This document shows positions 1-5,741 of a DNA stretch of 6,588 nt, one piece after another (position 1 is the stretch's first letter; every line of letters begins with the position of its first letter). Source of the DNA: Coriobacteriales bacterium (lineage in GTDB: Bacteria > Actinomycetota > Coriobacteriia > Coriobacteriales > UBA8131); NCBI GenBank assembly GCA_031261765.1, contig JAISJA010000076.1, positions 1 through 6,588 of the forward strand, given 5' to 3'. A program made the position numbers and the translations under genes. The notes under the pieces were generated by a model. That model was not told the DNA's origin. It worked only from the letters and a program-made list of their open reading frames with translations, and did not search any database.

Positions 1-1
1 G

Positions 2-85
2 CGCTTCAAGCTCGTTGGTCATCAGACCTGGCTTGTGGTTGGCATATCAGCGCTGTCGCTTGTGTTCTGCGTATTGGGTCTCTAG
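2..85 (+). CDS. hyfC: HyfC-like hydrogenase membrane anchor subunit, C-terminal end only (partial)
   Basis: An open frame enters from the left edge (codons starting at base 2) and ends at TAG 83-85, giving 27 residues. It begins RFKLVGHQTW and continues as a hydrophobic segment ending CVLGL, which suits the final transmembrane helix of an integral membrane protein. The assignment to HyfC (the NuoH/HycD-like subunit that ties the hydrogenase arm to the membrane arm) rests mainly on position, since hyfC directly precedes hyfD in E. coli. The visible piece is too short to prove the family by itself. The next gene starts 18 nt downstream, so it is part of the same transcript. Confidence 0.6.
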   Translation, partial: RFKLVGHQTWLVVGISALSLVFCVLGL

Positions 86-90
86 GCGAG

Positions 91-97
91 AGGAGGT
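91..97 (+). promoter_or_regulatory. Strong Shine-Dalgarno site for hyfD
   Basis: AGGAGGT lies 6 nt before the ATG at 104 and is a near-perfect anti-16S match. It fixes the hyfD start at 104 rather than the in-frame ATG two codons later at 110. Confidence 0.85.
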
Positions 98-103
98 ATA
101 GAT

Positions 104-1564
104 ATGATAATGACAACAACTACGATGTTCGCGTTAGCGATGGTAGGCATATTGCTGCCGTTCGTAACGGCGTTCATCATCATCATCACACCGCGGCCCG
201 CGGCACGCTGGCTTTGCGTCATAGCCGCCGCCATCGCCACTCTCGCTACACTAGGGGTTTGGCTGGCTTTCTCACAGGCGGGAAGCGATTCTGTCAACGT
301 AGACCTTATATCATGGGGCGGCCTTGTGCTCATGGGCTTCACGTTCGACAAGCTCACGGTTATGCTCTCAACGTGTTTCGTGTTCATCGGCTTCTTGATA
401 ACCATGTACTCGTTTGGTTACATGAGCCAACGCAACCGCGAGCATCCTGACAAGCCGCGCCGTCGTTTCTACGCGTTCTTCATAATATTCATAGGCGCCA
501 TGGCCGGGCTCGTGTATAGCTCCACGGTAATAGGTTTCCTGGTGTTCTTCGAGATCACAGGCGCTTGCTCGTGGGCGCTAATAGGGTATTACGCCACGGA
601 CAAGGCGCGCCACGCCGCTATGAAGGCGCTCATCGTAACGCATATAGCCGCACTTGGGCTGTATCTGGCAATAGGCGTGCTTTACGTGCAAACCGGTTCG
701 TTTGAGATAAGCGCAATAGCCAACCTGGACATGTTCTGGAAGGGCTTCGTGCTCATATGCATAACGGTGGCCGCCTGGGGCAAGTCTGCGCAGCTGCCGT
801 TCTATATGTGGCTGCCGTCCGCAATGGAAGCGCCCACGCCTGTGTCCGCTTACTTGCACGGCGCGTCAATGGTCAAGATAGGCGTGGTTATAATGGCGCG
901 ATCGCTGACCGCCGCCGGCGCCATACCTGACGCGGTTGGCTGGGTGCTTGTCATAGGCGCCATAGCGACGCTTATATTCAGTTTCCTTATGTACCTGCCG
1001 CAGCGCGACATGAAGCGCCTCCTGGCGTTCTCGACCATATCGCAGCTGTCGTACATGTTCTTAGGCTTCGCGTTCTACGTGTTTGGCAGCCAGCTCGCTT
1101 TCACGGGTTCTGTCATGCACATATTCAACCACGCGTTCGCTAAGACGCTGTTCTTCTTAATAGCCGGCGCGTTCAGCTGTTGCGTTGGCACGCGTTTGCT
1201 GCCAAAGCTGAAAGGCGTGCTTAAGAAGCTGCCCATACTGGGCGTTGGCTTCGCGGTAGCCGCGTTGGCAATAGCGGGAGTGCCGCCGTTCAACGGCTTC
1301 TTCTCGAAGACTACTATATTCGTTGGCGCGTTCTCTGTAGCCGGCGGCAACTGGCTGTTGATGCTCATAGTCATAGTCGCGCTAATAGAGACCGTATGCG
1401 CGTTCGCCTGGTTCTTAAAATGGATCGGCAGCGTGCTTCCCGGCGAGCCGTCCGAAGAGGTGGCCGCGGCAGAGCCAGTGCCAAAGGTCATGGTTGTCGT
1501 GTTCGTGGTGCTCATTATAATGACGATCTGCTCCAGCTTCATTGCCGGGGCATGGCTGGGATAA
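104..1564 (+). CDS. hyfD: Hydrogenase-4 subunit D, antiporter-like proton-translocating membrane protein
   Basis: This 486-residue polytopic membrane protein belongs to the NuoL/NuoM/NuoN/Mrp antiporter-like family; E. coli HyfD is about 479 residues. The charged in-membrane residues of the family are visible: Glu150 in a helix (VFFEITGACSW), Lys227 in WGKSAQLPFYMWLPSAMEAP with the PTPVSAYLHGASMV block after it, His343 and Lys347 in FNHAFAKTLFF, and Glu429 in a late helix. LLAFSTISQLSYMFLG (about 306-321) and PPFNGFFSK (394-402) are also typical. It probably forms one proton- or ion-pumping channel in the membrane arm, driven by electron flow to the Ni-Fe site. Its TAA stop (1562-1564) overlaps the ribosome binding site of hyfE. 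The family is certain; the choice of HyfD over HyfB or HyfF rests on length and gene order. Confidence 0.9.
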   Translation: MIMTTTTMFALAMVGILLPFVTAFIIIITPRPAARWLCVIAAAIATLATLGVWLAFSQAGSDSVNVDLISWGGLVLMGFTFDKLTVMLSTCFVFIGFLITMYSFGYMSQRNREHPDKPRRRFYAFFIIFIGAMAGLVYSSTVIGFLVFFEITGACSWALIGYYATDKARHAAMKALIVTHIAALGLYLAIGVLYVQTGSFEISAIANLDMFWKGFVLICITVAAWGKSAQLPFYMWLPSAMEAPTPVSAYLHGASMVKIGVVIMARSLTAAGAIPDAVGWVLVIGAIATLIFSFLMYLPQRDMKRLLAFSTISQLSYMFLGFAFYVFGSQLAFTGSVMHIFNHAFAKTLFFLIAGAFSCCVGTRLLPKLKGVLKKLPILGVGFAVAALAIAGVPPFNGFFSKTTIFVGAFSVAGGNWLLMLIVIVALIETVCAFAWFLKWIGSVLPGEPSEEVAAAEPVPKVMVVVFVVLIIMTICSSFIAGAWLG

Positions 1565-1570
1565 GGAGGT
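1563..1570 (+). promoter_or_regulatory. Shine-Dalgarno site for hyfE overlapping the hyfD stop codon
   Basis: AAGGAGGT begins inside the hyfD TAA and sits 6 nt before the hyfE ATG at 1577. This suggests ribosomes ending hyfD help initiate hyfE. Confidence 0.8.
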
Positions 1571-1576
1571 AGCGAA

Positions 1577-2230
1577 ATGAATGGTTTCATAGCGGTAAAT
1601 GTTCTTGGCGGGCTCCTTATCATCACGTCACTGATGGTCACACTAACAAAGACGGTGCGCCGCACGGCTTACGTCTATGCTATACAGTCGCTCATACTTA
1701 TAGGCGTGTTCATAAGCCTTGGTGTGCTAACGGGTTCAAGCGACTTGTTCACATGGTCTATAACCGCGTTCATCACGAAGGTGCTTATAGTGCCCGGCGT
1801 CCTTTTGTTCGTCGATAAGAAGCTTAACGGCTCGCAACCTGAGTTGAAGCCAAAGATCTCATCGGTATATATAGTGTTGCTGGTGGCCGTTGAGGTGCTT
1901 ATATGCTACGTGGTCGTGCAGAACATACAGCTTCCCACGTCTATCGACGTGAAGCCGGCGCTGGCCGTGTCGCTCGCGCACTTCTTCATTGGCCTTACGT
2001 GCATCGCCGTACAGCGCAACATACTTAAACAGGTCTTGGGTTATTGCCTTATGGAGAACGGTGCGCACCTTACTCTGGCGCTTCTTGCGCCAAACGCGCC
2101 GGGCCTTGTAGAGATAGGCGTGACCACGGACGCGTTCTTCGCGGTGATAATAATGGCTGTCGTGGCGTACAGGGTGTACAAGACACACCAGTCGCTTAGC
2201 GCAGACGACTTAAACGAGTTGAAAGGTTAG
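1577..2230 (+). CDS. hyfE: Hydrogenase-4 membrane subunit E (NuoK-like C-terminal part)
   Basis: The protein is 217 residues, almost the same as E. coli HyfE (about 216), and is built of several hydrophobic helices. The C-terminal half shows the NuoK-like signature: RNILKQVLGYCLMENGAH at about 147-164 with Glu160 inside the membrane segment, then LVEIGVTTDAFFAVIIM (about 177-193) with Glu179 and Asp185, and a cytoplasmic-looking polar end. In Hyf complexes this subunit sits between the HyfC anchor and the antiporter-like subunits and probably carries part of the proton path. It lies 12 nt after hyfD and 11 nt before hyfF. Of its 21 isoleucine codons 14 are ATA, 6 ATC and 1 ATT. HyfE occurs in Hyf-type but not in the smaller Hyc-type complex, so it helps to type the operon. 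Confidence 0.9.
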   Translation: MNGFIAVNVLGGLLIITSLMVTLTKTVRRTAYVYAIQSLILIGVFISLGVLTGSSDLFTWSITAFITKVLIVPGVLLFVDKKLNGSQPELKPKISSVYIVLLVAVEVLICYVVVQNIQLPTSIDVKPALAVSLAHFFIGLTCIAVQRNILKQVLGYCLMENGAHLTLALLAPNAPGLVEIGVTTDAFFAVIIMAVVAYRVYKTHQSLSADDLNELKG

Positions 2231-2234
2231 GGGG
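2229..2234 (+). promoter_or_regulatory. Weak Shine-Dalgarno site for hyfF
   Basis: AGGGGG overlaps the hyfE TAG stop and lies 7 nt before the ATG at 2242. It is less like the consensus than the other sites of this operon, so hyfF may depend more on coupling to hyfE translation. Confidence 0.55.
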
Positions 2235-2241
2235 CAGACAC

Positions 2242-3978
2242 ATGGATTACAGTATTTTACTAATGGCATTGATGGCCGTCCCCCTCGTGGCGTCTGTCAT
2301 AATGGCGGTCATACCGGCGCGCACGCCGCATATCGTCTTCGAGGCGATACATACGCTTAACGTCGTTGTAACCGCCGTCGTCACATGCATAGTGTGTGTG
2401 GCGGTGTTCTCCGGCGCCGTCGTGCCCACCGCACTGGGAGACTGGTTTCGGGTAGACGCGCTAAGCGCCGTGTTCGTCGCCCTTATAGGCGGCATAGGCC
2501 TTCTTACCGGCATATATTCACTGCCGTATATAAGGCACGATATAAACGGCGGTAACTTCACCGGCGGACAGGTAAAGCAATACTACGTGTTCTTTGGCTT
2601 GTTCATATTCACGATGATGGTCTCCGCTTGCTCTAACAACCTCATAATGATGTGGGTGTCCATAGAGGCAACCACGCTTGTTACGGTGTTCCTTGTTGGC
2701 GTTAACAACACGAAGAAGGCGCTTGAGGCCGCGTGGAAGTACATAATAGTGTGCACGGCCGGAGTCGCGTTTGGACTTTACAGCACCTTGCTTGTGTATT
2801 CAAACGCCGCGGCCATAATGAACGATCCGTCAAACGCCATACTGTGGACTGCCATATTGCCGTTCTCGCCGCAGTTCGACTCTACCATCATCATGATAGC
2901 GTTCGTGTTCGCGACTATAGGCTTTGGTACGAAGGCGGGTTTGTTCCCCATGCACACCTGGCTGCCAGACGCCCACTCAGAGGCGCCAAGCCCGGTGTCC
3001 GCTTTGCTCTCCGCCGTGTTGCTTAAATGCGCCATATTGGTCATAATCCGCTTCTATATATTGGCGGTAAGCGCCATAGGCCCGTTCTTCCCACAGCTTG
3101 TCATGCTGATCTTTGGTATAGCGTCCGTGCTGTTCGCGGCGTTCGCCATATTCACGCAAGACGACATAAAGCGCAAGCTGGCGTACAGCTCTTGCGAGAA
3201 CATCGGCATCGTCGCCTTATGCCTTGGCTTTGGCGGCACGGTTGGTATAACGGCGGCGCTTCTGCAATGCGTGTTCCACGCTATAACGAAGTCGCTTCTG
3301 TTCTGCTTGTCCGGCAACCTTACCATGAAGTACGGTACGCGTGACCTCAAGGTCATAAAGGGCGTCTTACAGGCGATGCCCATAACGGCCGTGCTGCTAT
3401 GCATCGGCTTGTTCACGATAAGCGGCTTCCCGCCGTTCGCCCTGTTCACCTCAGAGCTTTCCATGATGATGGCCGGGCTTAACGCGGGCTTGCTTTGGAT
3501 AGTCATAATCGTTGGCCTTGCGCTAACGGTAGTGGTGGCCGCCTTCGCGACCATAGCGGCGAGAAACGTCATAAAGAAGGTAAGCAAAGACGAGATGGTG
3601 CTTAAGAAGAAGGACGTCAGCATATTGGCGCTTATCCCAGAGGCCGTTTTGGCCATATGCGTCATATGGTTTGGCGTTGCGGCCCCGTCGCAGCTTACAA
3701 GCAGCATAAACAGCGCCGCGGGTATAATACTCAACGAGGAGGCCGCAGACGGCTCCGGAAACGCGACGGGCGATAGCGCCACTGGCGCGAACGCCGCCAC
3801 GGCCACGGATTCAGCCTCCGCGGCTAACGGCTCCAACGAAGCGGTCATGGGGCCGGGCGACAAGGTCTACCAGTCCTTGTCTGACGCCACGGCGTCAGAG
3901 GGATCAGGCCAGCAGAGCGCAACGTCAAATACACAGGTAACAGGTACAGAGGCCAAAAGCAGAGGTGATATCTCATGA
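2242..3978 (+). CDS. hyfF: Hydrogenase-4 subunit F, antiporter-like membrane protein with low-complexity C-terminal tail
   Basis: This 578-residue protein is the second antiporter-like subunit here. Family residues visible are Glu142 in MMWVSIEATTL, Lys231 in FGTKAGLFPMHTWLPDAHSE followed by APSPVSALLSAVLLK, the segment DDIKRKLAYSSCENIG (307-322), His346 and Lys350 in FHAITKSLLF, and FPPFALFTSE with Glu405 (396-405). It should form a further proton- or ion-translocating channel of the membrane arm. E. coli HyfF is about 526 residues; the excess lies at the C-terminus, where from about residue 497 the chain becomes a polar Ala/Ser/Gly/Thr/Asn-rich tail of some 80 residues. The TGA stop (3976-3978) overlaps the hyfG ATG as ATGA, implying translational coupling. 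No frameshift was seen in the tail, and its frame leads straight into the overlap. Confidence 0.9.
   Translation: MDYSILLMALMAVPLVASVIMAVIPARTPHIVFEAIHTLNVVVTAVVTCIVCVAVFSGAVVPTALGDWFRVDALSAVFVALIGGIGLLTGIYSLPYIRHDINGGNFTGGQVKQYYVFFGLFIFTMMVSACSNNLIMMWVSIEATTLVTVFLVGVNNTKKALEAAWKYIIVCTAGVAFGLYSTLLVYSNAAAIMNDPSNAILWTAILPFSPQFDSTIIMIAFVFATIGFGTKAGLFPMHTWLPDAHSEAPSPVSALLSAVLLKCAILVIIRFYILAVSAIGPFFPQLVMLIFGIASVLFAAFAIFTQDDIKRKLAYSSCENIGIVALCLGFGGTVGITAALLQCVFHAITKSLLFCLSGNLTMKYGTRDLKVIKGVLQAMPITAVLLCIGLFTISGFPPFALFTSELSMMMAGLNAGLLWIVIIVGLALTVVVAAFATIAARNVIKKVSKDEMVLKKKDVSILALIPEAVLAICVIWFGVAAPSQLTSSINSAAGIILNEEAADGSGNATGDSATGANAATATDSASAANGSNEAVMGPGDKVYQSLSDATASEGSGQQSATSNTQVTGTEAKSRGDIS
3733..3975 (+). 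other. Low-complexity C-terminal extension of HyfF
   Basis: Residues 498-578 of HyfF follow the last hydrophobic segment and consist mostly of Ala, Ser, Gly, Thr, Asn, Asp and Glu, with short runs such as ATATDSASAANGSNEA. A slightly less simple stretch, GPGDKVYQSLSDA, lies about 537-549. There are no cysteines, no hydrophobic helix and few positive charges, so the segment is probably disordered. Its function is unknown and it has no counterpart in E. coli HyfF as remembered. Confidence 0.7.
3962..3969 (+). promoter_or_regulatory. Shine-Dalgarno site for hyfG inside the end of hyfF
   Basis: GAGGTGAT is a long perfect anti-16S match and lies 5 nt before the ATG at 3975. It supports that start and places the site wholly within the last codons of hyfF. 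Confidence 0.8.
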
Positions 3979-5741
3979 GTAGCGTAAAAAGGAAAGAGAA
4001 CAAACTGGTTTACTCGGCACAGGGATACGTGGACGAGGTAACAAGCGTGTTCCCCGGTGCCGTGAAAGACGTCGCGTGGCAGTCAGAAGACCAGGTCACG
4101 ATAACCGTCGTGCTGGACTCGCTACCGGACGTCATGGAGTACCTCTATTATGAGTGTGGCGGTTGGTTCTCTGTAATGGCAGGCAATGACGAACGTCCGT
4201 TAAACGGGCACTACGCGCTATATTATATATTGTCCATGGAGAAAGGCGAGCCTTGCTTCGTGGTCGTGCGCGTGGAGGTTCCCGCTGACACGCTGGAGTT
4301 CCCGTCTGTCACGCCACGCATACCCGCATGCGCGTGGAGCGAGCGCGAGGTCCGCGACATGTTTGGGCTGCGCCCCGTGAACCTGCCGGACATGCGCCGG
4401 CTGGTGTTGCCGGACGATTGGCCTGAAGGCGTTTATCCGCTGCGTAAAGACTCTATGGACTATCGCTACAGGCCGGACATAGCAAGCGACGTTGAGAACT
4501 ACAAGTTCCTGCAGGACAACAAAGGCCACGAGACCACGGTCATACCGATGGGGCCCTTGCATATAACCTCCGACGAACCCGGGCATTTTAGGCTTTTTGT
4601 AGACGGCGAGGACATAATAGACGCCGACTACCGCATGTTTTACGTGCACCGCGGCATGGAGAAATGCGCCGAGACGCGCCTTAACTATGACGCGGTGACA
4701 TTCTTCGCCGACCGCATTTGCGGCATATGCGGATGCGCGCACTCTATAGCGTACGCGGAGTCCGTGGAGGCCGCGCAGGGCATACACGTGCCTGAGCGTG
4801 GACAATATATACGTTCGATAATGATGGAAGTCGAGCGTATGCACTCGCATCTGCTGAACCTGGGGCTCGTATGCCACTACAGCGGATTTGACACCGGGTT
4901 CCAGCACTTCTTCAGGGTGCGCGAACAATCCATGGACCTGGCAGAGATGTTAACCGGCCACCGCAAGACATATGGTCTGAACCTTATAGGCGGCGTGCGC
5001 CGCGACATATTGTCAGAGCAGAAGCTCGAGACGCTGAACGCGCTTAAGAAGCTGCGTGTACAGGTGCAATCGCTTGTGGACGAGCTTTTATCGACACCTA
5101 ACTTCGAGGCACGCGCAAAAGGCGTTGGCATACTGGACCCAGAGGTAGCGCGCAGGTTCAGCCCCGTTGGGCCCACGGTGCGCGGCAGCGGTTACGCACG
5201 CGACGCGCGCTTCGTTCGCAAGATGGACGGTTACAAGGCGCTGGCCGGCACGAGTATGGAAGCCCGCACACATGATGGCTGCGACGTGCTAAGCCGTACG
5301 CTCATCCGCGTGGAGGAGTTCTTCGACAGCCTTGACATGATAGAGCTCATGTTAGAGAACGCGCCTTCCGGTCCCATATACACAGACGATTGGACATACG
5401 AGCCGCATCGCTTTGGCGTGGGCATAAGCGAGGCGCCACGCGGTGAGGACGTGCACTGGTCTATGGTGGGCGACAACCAGAAATGCTATCGTTGGCGCGT
5501 TAAGGCCGCTACGTACAGTAACTGGCCGGTGCTGCGCTACATGCTGCGCGGTAACACCATATCTGACGCCGCGCTTATCATAGGCAGCATAGACCCGTGC
5601 TATTCATGCACGGACCGCGTTACGATAGTAGACCCGAAGAAGCGCACGCAGGCCGTTTTGAGCAAAGACGAACTGAAGGAATACGGCGCGCATCCCGAGC
5701 ATTCTCCTTTAAAGGACAAGGAGGTGAGCTTGGATGTTTGA
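3975..5741 (+). CDS. hyfG: [NiFe] hydrogenase-4 catalytic large subunit (NuoC-NuoD fusion)
   Basis: The 588-residue protein carries the H2-forming or H2-oxidising Ni-Fe site. Residues about 1-170 are a NuoC-like (30 kDa) domain with the signature WSEREVRDMFGL (121-132) and YPLRKD (154-159). From about 190 it is NuoD/large-subunit-like: PMGPLHITSDEPGHF, HRGMEK (225-230), EVERMHSHLL (285-294) and GGVRRD (339-344). The L1 motif is RICGICGCAHS with Cys249 and Cys252, and L2 is DPCYSCTDR with Cys542 and Cys545, so all four Ni/Fe-binding cysteines are present and the enzyme should be active, unlike NuoD of complex I. By analogy with HycE, cut after Arg537 by protease HycI, a cut after Arg548 would release a 40-residue C-terminal peptide. 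E. coli HycE is about 569 residues. The start is set by GAGGTGAT and the 4-nt overlap with hyfF. Of 26 isoleucine codons 23 are ATA. Confidence 0.95.
   Translation: MSSVKRKENKLVYSAQGYVDEVTSVFPGAVKDVAWQSEDQVTITVVLDSLPDVMEYLYYECGGWFSVMAGNDERPLNGHYALYYILSMEKGEPCFVVVRVEVPADTLEFPSVTPRIPACAWSEREVRDMFGLRPVNLPDMRRLVLPDDWPEGVYPLRKDSMDYRYRPDIASDVENYKFLQDNKGHETTVIPMGPLHITSDEPGHFRLFVDGEDIIDADYRMFYVHRGMEKCAETRLNYDAVTFFADRICGICGCAHSIAYAESVEAAQGIHVPERGQYIRSIMMEVERMHSHLLNLGLVCHYSGFDTGFQHFFRVREQSMDLAEMLTGHRKTYGLNLIGGVRRDILSEQKLETLNALKKLRVQVQSLVDELLSTPNFEARAKGVGILDPEVARRFSPVGPTVRGSGYARDARFVRKMDGYKALAGTSMEARTHDGCDVLSRTLIRVEEFFDSLDMIELMLENAPSGPIYTDDWTYEPHRFGVGISEAPRGEDVHWSMVGDNQKCYRWRVKAATYSNWPVLRYMLRGNTISDAALIIGSIDPCYSCTDRVTIVDPKKRTQAVLSKDELKEYGAHPEHSPLKDKEVSLDV
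5718..5726 (+). promoter_or_regulatory. Shine-Dalgarno site for hyfH inside the end of hyfG
   Basis: AAGGAGGTG lies 7 nt before the ATG at 5734 and decides that start. It is embedded in the hyfG codons for the residues following SPLK near the HyfG C-terminus. Confidence 0.85.

Noticed and set aside
86..103. Possible promoter or terminator between hyfC and hyfD
   Set aside because: The gap is only 18 nt and is mostly ribosome binding site; no hairpin or -10/-35 pair fits.
1075..1665. 196-codon minus-strand frame opposite hyfD and the hyfE start
   Set aside because: It spans the junction of two real genes on the other strand and its Thr/Ser/Pro-rich composition is a complement artefact of hydrophobic codons.
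3054..3863. 269-codon open frame on the minus strand, opposite hyfF
   Set aside because: It lies wholly antisense to a well-supported membrane protein gene, has no ribosome binding site that I could see and no recognisable motif, and is explained by the lack of stop codons opposite GC-rich coding DNA.
4218..4928. 236-codon minus-strand frame opposite hyfG
   Set aside because: It is rich in His, Val, Arg and Tyr as expected from a shadow frame and sits antisense to the conserved catalytic domain.
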